Shown here in pieces: positions 25,518 to 34,414 of a stretch of DNA of 64,000 nucleotides. The notes beneath the pieces are model-generated. The model was not told where the DNA came from. It ran no database searches and saw only the letters and a program-made list of their open reading frames with translations. Every line of letters starts with the position of its first letter. Position 1 is the stretch's first letter. Source of the stretch: JAKFDI01 sp044508835 (GTDB lineage: Bacteria > Pseudomonadota > Gammaproteobacteria > Burkholderiales > Burkholderiaceae_C); the NCBI GenBank assembly GCA_044508835.1, contig JBIQHD010000009.1, forward strand, positions 1 through 64,000, in the 5' to 3' direction. The position numbers were made by a program, and so were the translations under genes.

Positions 25518-26437
25518 GCGGCGTCGCCGGCGCCGCCGGTCAGGTGGGTGTAGAGCTCCTGCAGGCCGGGCGCGTGGATCTCGACGTCCTCGACCGCTGC
25601 GCCGGCCTGGGCGATGGCGCGCAGCGCGTGCATCTTGTCTGCCGGCGCGGCGCGCAGGCTCAGCGTGGTCTCGGTGCGCGCCGCGCACTGCACACCGTCG
25701 GGCAGCAGCGCCAGCACCTGGCCGGTGGTGCAGCGGCGCACGTGCACCTCGATGCGCACCGCCGCCGCGGCGCTCTCGCGCAGCTGCGCGAGCGTGCCCG
25801 CGGTCAGCAGGCGGCCCCGGTGCATGATGGCCGCGCGGTCGACGCGGCCGTCGATCTCGGCCAGCGCGTGGGTGCAGATGAGCACCGTCGCGCCGCTGCC
25901 GCGCAGCTGGTCGATCATGTCGTAGACGTCGCGGCGCGAGGCCGGGTCCAGGCCGCTGGTCGGCTCGTCGAACAGCAGCAGCCGCGGCTCGCCGATCAGC
26001 GCCTGCGCGATGCCCAGCCGCTGGCGCATGCCCTTGGAGTAGGTGGCGACGCGGCGGTGCGCCGCCCCGGCGATGCCCACGCGCTCCAGCAGCGCGGCGT
26101 TGTGCCCCGCGGGCGCGCCCTTGAGCCGGGCGTAGAAGGCCATCAGCTCGTGGCCCGTCATCGCGCCGTGGAAGGCCACGCTCTCGGGCAGGAAGCCGAT
26201 GGCGCGCCGCGCCTGCGCGCCGTGGCGCCCGGCCGGGTCGACGCCGCCGATGCGCACGGCGCCCGCGCTCGGGCGGATCAGCCCGAGCAGCAGCTTGATC
26301 AGCGTGGTCTTGCCCGCGCCGTTGTGGCCGACCAGCGCCGTCGCCTCGCCGGCCGCGAGGCCGAGCGACACGTTCTCCACCGCGGTCACGCCGCGGTAGC
26401 GCTTGGTGACCGCCTCCCACTGCACGACCGCCGTCAT
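25514..26437 (-). CDS. nosF: NosF, ATPase of the NosDFY transporter
   Basis: A 307-residue ABC ATPase that energises NosDFY. It carries Walker A GHNGAGKTT, the PESVAFHGAMTGHE segment where the Q-loop lies, the signature YSKGMRQRLGIAQAL and Walker B LLLFDEPTSGLDP, then the THALAEID H-loop. A C-terminal extension of roughly 80 residues is typical for NosF. The coding region overlaps the nosD stop and the nosY start by four bases each. Confidence 0.95.
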   Translation of the reverse strand: MTAVVQWEAVTKRYRGVTAVENVSLGLAAGEATALVGHNGAGKTTLIKLLLGLIRPSAGAVRIGGVDPAGRHGAQARRAIGFLPESVAFHGAMTGHELMAFYARLKGAPAGHNAALLERVGIAGAAHRRVATYSKGMRQRLGIAQALIGEPRLLLFDEPTSGLDPASRRDVYDMIDQLRGSGATVLICTHALAEIDGRVDRAAIMHRGRLLTAGTLAQLRESAAAAVRIEVHVRRCTTGQVLALLPDGVQCAARTETTLSLRAAPADKMHALRAIAQAGAAVEDVEIHAPGLQELYTHLTGGAGDAA

Positions 26438-27711
26438 GGCCGGGCCGGCGGCGGAACGAAGGCCGGGCGCATCAGCGGCGCGCTGTCGATGACGCCGCCG
26501 GGGTACAGCGCCGGAAAGCGCGCCTGCGCCCAGCGCACCATCTGCACGGCCGGGCTGTTGGTCAGCGCCTTGGCGGCCGGCAGCGTCCAGAGGATGCCGT
26601 CCATCACGTCGTTGGGCCGGTAGGGCCGGTCGGCGAGGCCGTCGCCGTCAAGGTCGAAGGCCGGGTTGTCGCTCCAGAAGTTGCCGCGCCCGCCGTCGGC
26701 CCAGTCGATGAAGCGCGTGCCGACGTACTTCACCTGCGTGCGGTTGCCGACGAAGGCGTTGCCGGAGAGCGCGTTGCCCTCGGAGCCGGCGGTGAAGTGC
26801 ACGCCGATCGGGCAGCCCTCGAACCAGTTGTCGCGGATGGCGTTGCGGTTGGCGTTGTAGATGAACACGCACTTCTCGCCGCCCTGGCGCACCACGTTGC
26901 CGGTGATGGCGGAGCGGTTGGTGGTGTTGAGCATCAGCCCGTGGTCGCGGTCGCGGTCGGAGACGTTGTCGCGGATCTCGAGGTCGTCCGAGTACATGAT
27001 GGCCCAGGCGACGTGGTTGCCGCGCGACCGGTTGCCGACGATGCGGCTGCTCTGCGTGTACATGTAGTGGATGGCGAAGCGCAGGCGGCTGAAGTCGTTG
27101 CGCGCGAAGGTGTTGTCGCGGCTCATCTTCACGAAGATGCCGTCGCGCCCGTGGGTGACGGTGTTGCCCAGCACCTGCGTGCCGGGCGCGTTCCAGATGG
27201 CCACGCCGTCGCCGGCCTCGGCCATGCGCAGGTCGTCGCGGCCGGTGATGACGTTGTCCTCGACGAGGGAGCCCGCCGCGCCGTGCACGTACACGCCGAA
27301 GAGGTTGCCGGCGAGGCGGTTGCCGCGCACCTGCGCGCGCACCGCCGTGCGCGAGAGCAGCACCCCGGCGTCCATGGCCGGCACGTCGATGCCGGAGCCG
27401 GTGATCTCCAGGCCCTCGATGCGCACGTCGGGCGCGGTCACGTGCACCACGCTGCCCGCGCCCGCGCCGGCCAGCACCGCGCCGGGCTCGCCCAGCAGCG
27501 CGAGCGGGCGCTCGATGCGCAGCGGCCCGGCGTGGCGCCCGGGCGCGAGGCGGAACGCCGCGCCCGACGGCGCCGCGTCGAGCAGCGGCTGCAGGGCCTC
27601 GCCCGGCGCGACGCGGCGTTCGTCCCCGGCCGGCGCCGCGCCCGCGAGCGCCCCCGCGCCGCACAGGGCGGCGGCGAGCAGGGCGGGGCGCATGCGGCGC
27701 ACGGCGCTCAC
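26434..27711 (-). CDS. nosD: NosD periplasmic beta-helix copper/sulfur transfer protein
   Basis: A 425-residue periplasmic partner of NosFY, needed to build the CuZ centre. After a signal peptide (ALLAAALCGAGALAGAAPA) it forms a right-handed parallel beta-helix with repeated N-x-I/V units, for example VEDNVITGRDDLRMAEAG, VLGNTVTHGRDGIFVKMS and ITGNVVRQGGEKCVFIYNANRNAIRDN. FDLDGDGLADRPY and a C-terminal docking segment follow. I use GTG 27711, six bases after the nosZ stop; ATG 27693 is an alternative that would give 419 residues. No clear Shine-Dalgarno decides between them. Confidence 0.93.
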   Translation of the reverse strand: MSAVRRMRPALLAAALCGAGALAGAAPAGDERRVAPGEALQPLLDAAPSGAAFRLAPGRHAGPLRIERPLALLGEPGAVLAGAGAGSVVHVTAPDVRIEGLEITGSGIDVPAMDAGVLLSRTAVRAQVRGNRLAGNLFGVYVHGAAGSLVEDNVITGRDDLRMAEAGDGVAIWNAPGTQVLGNTVTHGRDGIFVKMSRDNTFARNDFSRLRFAIHYMYTQSSRIVGNRSRGNHVAWAIMYSDDLEIRDNVSDRDRDHGLMLNTTNRSAITGNVVRQGGEKCVFIYNANRNAIRDNWFEGCPIGVHFTAGSEGNALSGNAFVGNRTQVKYVGTRFIDWADGGRGNFWSDNPAFDLDGDGLADRPYRPNDVMDGILWTLPAAKALTNSPAVQMVRWAQARFPALYPGGVIDSAPLMRPAFVPPPARP

Positions 27712-27716
27712 CGGCT

Positions 27717-29696
27717 TCAGCGCGGCTCGACGATCATGCGGCCCTTCATCTCCATGTGCAGCGCGTGGCAGAACCACTGGCAGTAGTACCAGTACACGCC
27801 GGCGCGGTCGGCCTTGAAGGTGACCGAGGCGGTGGCCTGCGGCGCCACCTCCATCGCGATGCCGTAGTTGACGATGGTGAAGCCGTGCGTCAGGTCCTCG
27901 ATCTGGTCGCGGTTGGTCACGTACACCGTCACCTCGTCGCCCTGCTTCACCGTGAAGTCGGTGAGGCTGAAGGTCGGCGCGATCGAGAACATGTAGACGC
28001 GCACCTTGTTGCCGTCGCGCACGACGTTGGCCGCCGATTCCAGCTCGACCTTGTCGGCCGCGGCCTGGCGGCGGGCGTCCTCCCACATCGGGTCGTCGCG
28101 CTTCCAGATGTGGATCGGGTTCACCTTCGAGCGGTGCACGATGGTCGCGTCGTGCGGCTCGGCGAAGCTCGGCGAGTCGTGCACCAGCACCATCTGGTCG
28201 CCGGAGATGTCGATGAGCTGGTCGCACTCGGGCTTGAGCGGGCCCACGTTCAGGAAGCGGTCCTTCGAGAACTTGTTCAGCGACAGCAGCCACTTGCCGT
28301 CGGCCTCCTTCGTCTGGCCCATCGAGGTGTGGTTGTGCCCCGGCTGGTAGTGCACGTCCAGCTTCTGGATGATGGGGTCGACCTCCTTGCCGGCGTACTT
28401 CTCGATCGCACGGGCAATGGACCACTTGCAGATCTGGCTGTCGATGAACAGCGTGGTGTAGGCGTTGCCGCGGCCGTCGAAGGCGGTGTGCAGCGGCCCG
28501 AGGCCCAGCTCGGGCTCGGCCACCACGCAGTCGCGCGGCTTGATCTTGTCGTCGAACAGCTCGTCGAACTTGCGCACGTCGAATACCGTGGTGGTGGGCG
28601 ACAGCTTGCCGTTGACGACGACGTGGATGCCGTCGGGCGCGGTGTTGATGCCGTGCGGGCTGTTGGGCACCGGGATGTAGCGGGTGAACGGCGAGCCCTT
28701 CTTGCCGTCGACCACCGGCACGCCGCCGATGGTCTTGGCCTTGCCGGCGGCCACCGCCTCCTCGATGCGCTTGAGGTTGAAGACGACGATCCAGTCCTGC
28801 TCGGCCGAGGTGCTTTCGCCGAGCGTCAGGCCCTCCTCGGAGTTGTAGCAGGTGGCGAAGGCGTACTTGCCCTGGTAGTCGGCGTCGACGTTGTCGAGGT
28901 TGCCGTCGACCAGCACCTGCCAGGCCACCTTCATCGAGTCGCCGTCGACGGCGGTGAAGACGCACTGGTAGCTCTTCGGGTCCTTGGCGGTGCTGCCGTC
29001 GTTCGGGATCGGCACGCGGTCCTCGCCGTTGCAGAACACGTAGCCGGTGCGCGGGTACTTCTGCACGCGCAGGCCGTGCACCGTGTGCTGGTTGGGCAGC
29101 TCGATGATCTTGTCGCACTTCATCACGTCGCAGCGCACGCGCGCCACGCGCGTGTTCGCCTTGTCGTTCATGAAGAGGTAGCGCCCGTCGTAGGTGCCCT
29201 CGGTGAACGACATGTGCGGGTGGTGCAGGTCGCCGTTGACCCAGGTGCCGCCGCGCGAGGCGAGGAACTTCTTCGTCTCCGGCGTCAGCCCCTCGGTGAG
29301 GATCTTCAGGCTCTCGTTCGTCTGGCCCCAGCCGGTGGCGCTGCAGCGGTTGAACACCGGCACGCGCATCAGCTCGCGCATCGAGGGCAGGCCCATGATG
29401 CGCAGCTCGCCGCTCTGGCCGCTGGAGAAGAACACGTAGTACTCGTCGAGCTCGCCCGGATCGACGTGGGTCTTGGCGATGGCCGCGGCCGTGGCGGAAC
29501 GGGGCGCGGGCGGCGCGGCGGAGGCACCGCTGGCCGGCGCGGAGGCCGCGCCGGGCGCCGACTCCTCGGGGCGGCTGCAGCCGGCGAGCAGGCCGCCCGC
29601 GGCGCCGGCGGCCAGGGCCACGGCGCGCGCGCCGCCGCCCAGCACGGCGCGCCGCGCCGGGTTCTGGGGTTTCGGACGATCGGTGGTGTCGGTCAT
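27717..29696 (-). CDS. nosZ: Nitrous-oxide reductase, clade I (Tat-exported)
   Basis: The terminal enzyme of denitrification, reducing N2O to N2 in the periplasm. The 659-residue protein has a twin-arginine signal (ARRAVLGGGARAV) around residue 15, which places it in clade I. A seven-bladed propeller includes DLHHPHMSFTEG, ENDKANTRVARV-type DK/N motifs and several conserved His residues for CuZ. A C-terminal cupredoxin domain ends YYCQWFCHALHMEMKGRM, which supplies the two Cys, His and Met ligands of CuA. GAGGAG lies seven bases before ATG 29696. The protein is 46 bases downstream of nosR. Confidence 0.97.
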   Translation of the reverse strand: MTDTTDRPKPQNPARRAVLGGGARAVALAAGAAGGLLAGCSRPEESAPGAASAPASGASAAPPAPRSATAAAIAKTHVDPGELDEYYVFFSSGQSGELRIMGLPSMRELMRVPVFNRCSATGWGQTNESLKILTEGLTPETKKFLASRGGTWVNGDLHHPHMSFTEGTYDGRYLFMNDKANTRVARVRCDVMKCDKIIELPNQHTVHGLRVQKYPRTGYVFCNGEDRVPIPNDGSTAKDPKSYQCVFTAVDGDSMKVAWQVLVDGNLDNVDADYQGKYAFATCYNSEEGLTLGESTSAEQDWIVVFNLKRIEEAVAAGKAKTIGGVPVVDGKKGSPFTRYIPVPNSPHGINTAPDGIHVVVNGKLSPTTTVFDVRKFDELFDDKIKPRDCVVAEPELGLGPLHTAFDGRGNAYTTLFIDSQICKWSIARAIEKYAGKEVDPIIQKLDVHYQPGHNHTSMGQTKEADGKWLLSLNKFSKDRFLNVGPLKPECDQLIDISGDQMVLVHDSPSFAEPHDATIVHRSKVNPIHIWKRDDPMWEDARRQAAADKVELESAANVVRDGNKVRVYMFSIAPTFSLTDFTVKQGDEVTVYVTNRDQIEDLTHGFTIVNYGIAMEVAPQATASVTFKADRAGVYWYYCQWFCHALHMEMKGRMIVEPR

Positions 29697-29742
29697 GGAG
29701 GTTCTCCTCAGCAAGGTTCGGTGATGTCGAAAGGAACTCGGG

Positions 29743-31986
29743 TCAGACGGGCTTGGCCGGCACGATGGGGATCGAGGTGCGCGGCTCGGCGCCGGGGCCG
29801 TAGGTCGCCGCCGCCAGGGCGTCGCGCTTCTCGCGCTTGAGGCGGCGCTGGATCTTCACGGGGCACTTGTAGTCGTGGTGGTAGAGCACCTGGCAGTGCA
29901 GGCAGCCGATGCACTCGTTCGGGTTGATGTGGCCCTCGGGGTGGATGGCCTCCACCGGGCACTCCTTGGCGCAGCGCTGGCAGGGGTTGCCGCACTCGCG
30001 GTAGCGCTTGAGCCAGTCGAACATGCGCAGCCGCCCGGGGATCGCCAGCGCCGCGCCGAGCGGGCACAGGTAGCGGCAGAAGAAGCGCTCGACGAACAGC
30101 CCCGCCACGAGCAGCGCCACGGCGAAGGCGACGAACCACCAGTCGCGCACGAAGTGCAGCACGATGGCCGTCTTGAAGGGCTCCACTTCCGAGAGCACCT
30201 CGGCCAGCGCGAGCGAGCCGAGCGACACGCCGAACAGCCCGAGGAAGATGATGTACTTGATCGGGAACAGCCGCTCGTGCACGCGCCAGGCGATCTTCAG
30301 CTGCGGCACCTTCAGCGCGCGCGCGATGCGGTTGGTGAGTTCCTGCAGCGCGCCGAAGGGGCACAGCCAGCCGCAGAACGGCCCGCGCCCCCAGAACAGC
30401 AGCGCCACCGCCACCGAGCACCACAGGATGAACACCAGCGGGTCGACGAGGAAGGCCGACCAGTCGAAGCCGGTGCGCAGCGCCGTGGTGAAGGTCAGCA
30501 CGTTGACCACCGACAGCTGCGCATGCATCACCCAGCCGAGCCACAGCAGCGTGACCGTCAGGAAGCCGAGCCGCACGCGGTCGAACAGCGTCTCGCGCTT
30601 CACCAGCACGTCCTGGAAGAAGAAGATCAGCGTCAGCACGACCAGCATCACGACGAGCACCGCGATGGCGACGGCCTTGCTGTGCCACAGGCGCTGCCAC
30701 AGCGGGTCGTCGACGGGGAAGCCGGGCAGCGCCTCGTGCGCCGCCGCGCCGCCGCCGGCCGCCTGCGCGGCGGGTGCCGGCGCGGGGGGCGCCTTGACGT
30801 AGGCGTCGGGCACGCGGTAGTCGAGCTCGAAGGAGACGAAGGCCTTGTCGAGCGCGCCGGTCGCGCGCTGCACCAGCAGCTGCAGTCGCCACGGCGCGGC
30901 CGGGTCGAACTCGGCGCCCGGCGGCACGAGGAACACGCCGATCTCGCGCAGCGCCGGCGCGCCCGCCGCCTGCAGCGTGCCGACGCGGCGGTGCAGGTGG
31001 TCGCGGAAGCGGATCGTCTCCGCGCCCTGGATCAGCTCGATGCGGTCGAAGATGCCGCCGCGCACGTAACCCGAGCCCTTGAACGAATAGCGCCCGTCGC
31101 CGGCCACGAGCACCGCCTGCTGGCCGGGTGCGAGCATGCGCGAGACGGTGGCGTACTCGTCCTCGCCGAGCAGGCTGCGGCCGATGGCCGGCTGCGAGAC
31201 GAGCGCGACGTACAGGTCGATGAAGGCCTCGTCGGCGGCGCCGGGCTCGGGCCGCTGCGCCGCGACCTTGTTGCCCGAGTCGACGAAGGCCTGGTTCACC
31301 TGCCCGGTGGTCAGGTGCAGGTGGCGCACCGCGCCGTTGCCGAGCAGCGCGTCCCAGCCGGTCACCGCGCCGGCCGCGGGGTCGATCTCGCGCACCGCCG
31401 GGACCGATGCCGGCGCCGGCCCGCCGCCCGCCGCGCTGCCCTGCAGCGCGCGCGCCACGCGCACCGCCGAGCGCACCACGCTCTCGCCCATCACCAGCAC
31501 GGTGACGGTGGCGCCGCTGACGATGTCCGGGTGCGGCGGCCCCTGGCCCGCCTCGGCCGCCCGCAGCGGGTTGTAGCCGACGAAGGACTTCAGGTAGGTG
31601 ACGACGCGGTGCTCGGGGATGCCGATGAGCACGATCGGCTCGCTGTGCGCGACGACCTTCGCGCCGACGATGGTGCCCTCCGGGTCGAGGCCGATGAGGA
31701 TGTGGATCGGCTTGCCGGAATAGCCGTTGGTGTTGACGTACTGCGAGTTGAGGTAGACGTGGCCGAGCAGCCTGTCCCCGGCGTAGGCCGGCGCCGCGGC
31801 GGGCGACTCGCGCACCGGGCCGAAGCGGTCGGCGCCCGGCACGACGTCCGACGGCTGCACCTTGGCGAGGAAATCGGCCAGCGTCGGGGCGGGCCCTTCG
31901 GCGCGGGCCGGGGTCGCGACAGTGACCCACATCAACAGAAGCAGCGCAAAAGCTGCGGTCAACCGCGCGATAAAGGACAACACCAC
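29743..31986 (-). CDS. nosR: NosR, FMN/iron-sulfur membrane electron donor and nos regulator
   Basis: A 747-residue inner-membrane flavoprotein that supports electron supply to NosZ and nos expression. After the signal helix comes a periplasmic FMN domain with the covalent-flavin motif SGATVT (Thr near residue 160). Several membrane helices follow with FCGWLCPFGALQE and FCRYLCPLGAALA cysteine motifs, and a cytoplasmic tail has two 4Fe-4S sets (CGNPCQRCAKECP and CIGCLHCQVLYHHDYKCP). GTG 31986 is my choice because sequence further upstream is intergenic. TTG 32025 and GTG 31983 are also in frame, so the exact start is uncertain. Confidence 0.94.
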   Translation of the reverse strand: MVLSFIARLTAAFALLLLMWVTVATPARAEGPAPTLADFLAKVQPSDVVPGADRFGPVRESPAAAPAYAGDRLLGHVYLNSQYVNTNGYSGKPIHILIGLDPEGTIVGAKVVAHSEPIVLIGIPEHRVVTYLKSFVGYNPLRAAEAGQGPPHPDIVSGATVTVLVMGESVVRSAVRVARALQGSAAGGGPAPASVPAVREIDPAAGAVTGWDALLGNGAVRHLHLTTGQVNQAFVDSGNKVAAQRPEPGAADEAFIDLYVALVSQPAIGRSLLGEDEYATVSRMLAPGQQAVLVAGDGRYSFKGSGYVRGGIFDRIELIQGAETIRFRDHLHRRVGTLQAAGAPALREIGVFLVPPGAEFDPAAPWRLQLLVQRATGALDKAFVSFELDYRVPDAYVKAPPAPAPAAQAAGGGAAAHEALPGFPVDDPLWQRLWHSKAVAIAVLVVMLVVLTLIFFFQDVLVKRETLFDRVRLGFLTVTLLWLGWVMHAQLSVVNVLTFTTALRTGFDWSAFLVDPLVFILWCSVAVALLFWGRGPFCGWLCPFGALQELTNRIARALKVPQLKIAWRVHERLFPIKYIIFLGLFGVSLGSLALAEVLSEVEPFKTAIVLHFVRDWWFVAFAVALLVAGLFVERFFCRYLCPLGAALAIPGRLRMFDWLKRYRECGNPCQRCAKECPVEAIHPEGHINPNECIGCLHCQVLYHHDYKCPVKIQRRLKREKRDALAAATYGPGAEPRTSIPIVPAKPV

Positions 31987-32063
31987 CTCGACGGAACCGG
32001 GAAAGGTTGATACTCGAACACGCAACTGTGTCGCATTCGCAATTTTCTGACCTGACGTACATC

Positions 32064-32987
32064 ATGCGCGAGTCATTGCTCGGACGGGACCCGGAGATTC
32101 ACCCCGTAACGATTGAGGTGCTCGTGGGCATCGCCGACCGCATCGAGCGCGAGTCGGTGCAGCGCTACGCGACGCTCGTCGACGTCATGGTGCGCCGCGG
32201 CGAGGCGGCCACGGCGGCGGCCCTGCGCTACCTGCTCGAGGAGGAGCGCCGCCACGTCGACGCGGTGCAGCACTGGGCCGGCGGCCTGGGCCAGAGCGTA
32301 CCGCCGGCGGAGGGCCCGGGCGCCTTCACCTGGCAGCTGCCGGCCGACCTGTCCACCTCCTGGGACGAGATCGCCGGCACGTCGCGGCTCACGCCCTATC
32401 GCGCCTTCGCCATCGCGGTCGAGAACGAGCAGCGGGCCTTCGAGCTGTACAGCTACCTGGCGGCCCACGCCGAGGAGCCCCGCGTCGCCCGCGAGGCCGA
32501 GCGGCTCGCCGTCGAGGAGCTGCGCCATGCGGCGCTGATGCGCCGCTGGCGGCGCCAGGCGTGGCACCGCGAGCGCGCCGGCACGCTGCCGGCGGCGCCG
32601 GCGAGCGCGAGCACGGCCGACGAGCTGCACCGGCTGCTGGCACGGCACGAGGCGGTGATCGCCGCGCGCCACCGCGCGCTCGCGGCCCGCCTGCGCGCCG
32701 CCGGCGACGGCGACAGCGCGGCGCTGCTCGAAGAGCTGCTGCGCTCGCCGTCATGGCCGGCCGGCGAGGCCGACGTCCCGCCGCCCGACGAGCTGCCCGG
32801 CGACGACCCGGTGCACCTGCTGGTCGCGGCGCAGGAGCCGCTCGAGGCGCTCAGCGAGGCGCTCGAGCACGTCATGCGCGCGCTGGAAGGCGAGCTCTTC
32901 GCCGAGGCGGAACGCGCGCTCGGCAACGTGGTGAAGCGCCTGTCGCGCATCGCGCTGCAGGCGGCCGACCGCATGCAGCCGGCGTAG
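32064..32987 (+). CDS. Ferritin-like (rubrerythrin-type) di-iron protein divergent from nosR
   Basis: A 307-residue cytoplasmic protein whose first half is a four-helix bundle. It has the full ligand set of a di-iron ferritin-like site: IERES in helix A, EERRH at residues 60-64 in helix B, an ENEQRAFE helix C, and EELRH in helix D. The C-terminal half is Ala/Glu/Arg-rich helical without a rubredoxin domain, so it is not a classical rubrerythrin. Start ATG 32064 is preferred, about 77 bases from the nosR start. Its divergence from nosR suggests a link to nitrosative or oxidative stress, which is inference. Confidence 0.75.
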   Translation: MRESLLGRDPEIHPVTIEVLVGIADRIERESVQRYATLVDVMVRRGEAATAAALRYLLEEERRHVDAVQHWAGGLGQSVPPAEGPGAFTWQLPADLSTSWDEIAGTSRLTPYRAFAIAVENEQRAFELYSYLAAHAEEPRVAREAERLAVEELRHAALMRRWRRQAWHRERAGTLPAAPASASTADELHRLLARHEAVIAARHRALAARLRAAGDGDSAALLEELLRSPSWPAGEADVPPPDELPGDDPVHLLVAAQEPLEALSEALEHVMRALEGELFAEAERALGNVVKRLSRIALQAADRMQPA

Positions 32988-32990
32988 CGC

Positions 32991-33644
32991 TCAATGCGCG
33001 TACCAGAGCGCCGCGAAGAAGTGGCAGGTGCTGCCGCCCAGCACGAACAGGTGCCACACGAAGTGGCCGAAGCGCAGGCGTGAATCGAACATGAAGACCA
33101 CGGCGCCCGCCGTGTAGGCCAGGCCGCCGCCCACCAGCCACGCCAGCCCGCCCGCGGGCATGCGCTCGACCAGCGGCACGATGGCCACCAGCGCCACCCA
33201 GCCCATGCCCACGTACAGCCCGGTCGACCACCACGGGTGCTGCAGCCGGTTGAACAGCTTGGCCGCCACGCCCACCGCGGCGATGCCCCAGACCACGCCG
33301 AACAGCGCCCAGCCCCAGCCGCCGCGCAGCACGCCGAGCGTGAACGGCGTGTAGCTGCCGGCGATGAAGACGTAGATGGCCGCGTGGTCGAGGCGGTTCA
33401 GCACGCGCTTGGCACGCCCCAGCGGCAGCGCGTGGTAGAGCATGGACACGAAGTACAGCAGCATCGCCGTGGCCGAGAACACGCTCGCCGCCACCACGTC
33501 CATCGTGCTGCCGCGCTGCACCGCGAACACCACCAGGATCGGCAGCGACGCCGCCGCCAGCAGGAAGCCCAGGCCGTGGCTCAGCGTGTTGGCGAGTTCC
33601 TCGCCGAAGGTCTGCGGGCGGTCGAGGGCGAAGCTGCGGGCCAT
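32991..33644 (-). CDS. Hemolysin III family membrane protein (YqfA-like)
   Basis: A 217-residue seven-helix protein of the PAQR/hemolysin III family. It has the conserved EELANTLSHGLGFLLA start, the FVSMLYHALP segment and ending FGHFVWHLFVLGGSTCHFFAALWYAH, in which His residues and an Asp (NRLDHAAIYVFIAGSYTPF) could form the metal site seen in PAQR proteins. Function in Proteobacteria is unclear. The start at 33644 is favoured by MARSFALDRPQTFGEE. It follows the SDR gene by 17 bases. Confidence 0.88.
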   Translation of the reverse strand: MARSFALDRPQTFGEELANTLSHGLGFLLAAASLPILVVFAVQRGSTMDVVAASVFSATAMLLYFVSMLYHALPLGRAKRVLNRLDHAAIYVFIAGSYTPFTLGVLRGGWGWALFGVVWGIAAVGVAAKLFNRLQHPWWSTGLYVGMGWVALVAIVPLVERMPAGGLAWLVGGGLAYTAGAVVFMFDSRLRFGHFVWHLFVLGGSTCHFFAALWYAH

Positions 33645-33661
33645 GGGGATGCGCGGCGCGC

Positions 33662-34414
33662 TCAGCGCCCGCCCGTCACGTCGACCACCGCGCCGGTGGC
33701 GTAGCTCGCCGCGTCGCCCAGCAGCCAGACGATGGCCTGCGCGATCTCGTCGGCCGTGCCGGGGCGCTGCATGGGGATCTGGTGGGCGAGGTCGCGCGCC
33801 CGGTCGGGCAGGCCGCCCGAGGCATGGATCTCGGTGTCGACGATGCCCGGGCGCACGGCGTTCACGCGGATGCCCTCCGTCGCCACCTCGCGCGCGAGGC
33901 CGACGGTGAACAGGTCGATGGCGGCCTTGCTCGCCGCGTAGTCGACGTACTGCCCGGCCGAGGCGATGCGCGCGGCCACCGACGACACGTTGACGATGGC
34001 GCCGCCCGCGCCGCCGCGCGCGGTGGACATGCGCCGCACCGCCTCGCGGGCGCACACGAAGCTGCCGATCACGTTGATCGAGAACATGCGCTGCAGCCGC
34101 GCGGCGCTCATCTCGTCCACGCGCTGCGTGCGGTCGACGACGCCGGCGTTGTTGACCAGCGCACGCAGCGGCGGCAGCTCGGCGTCGATGCGGGCGAACA
34201 TCGCCAGCACCTGCGCCTCGTCGGCCACGTCGGCCTGGATGGCGAGCGCGCGCCCGCCGCCCGCGCGGATGCGCTCGGCCACCCGCTCGGCGGATGCGGC
34301 GTCGCGCGCGTAGTTCACGGCCACGGCGTAGCCGAGCCCGGCGCAGCGCAGCGCCGTGGCCGCGCCGATGCCGCGCCCGCCGCCGGTGACCAGCGCGGTG
34401 CCGTCATTCCTCAT
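33662..34414 (-). CDS. SDR family oxidoreductase (FabG-like)
   Basis: A 250-residue short-chain dehydrogenase with the NAD(P) motif TGGGRGIG, NNAGVV, the catalytic YxxxK in YVDYAASKAAID with Ser in VNVSSVAAR, and RPGIVDTE. Substrate is unknown. I start at ATG 34414, which overlaps the end of the FHA-domain gene by 11 bases; an upstream in-frame start would lengthen the overlap without adding conserved residues. Confidence 0.88.
   Translation of the reverse strand: MRNDGTALVTGGGRGIGAATALRCAGLGYAVAVNYARDAASAERVAERIRAGGGRALAIQADVADEAQVLAMFARIDAELPPLRALVNNAGVVDRTQRVDEMSAARLQRMFSINVIGSFVCAREAVRRMSTARGGAGGAIVNVSSVAARIASAGQYVDYAASKAAIDLFTVGLAREVATEGIRVNAVRPGIVDTEIHASGGLPDRARDLAHQIPMQRPGTADEIAQAIVWLLGDAASYATGAVVDVTGGR

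Noticed and set aside
32001..32030. Possible FNR/DNR box (TTGAT...) in the nosR control region
   Set aside because: TTGAT at 32007-32011 is followed by ACTC and GAACA, which matches only one of five bases of the second half-site. A half-site alone is not enough.
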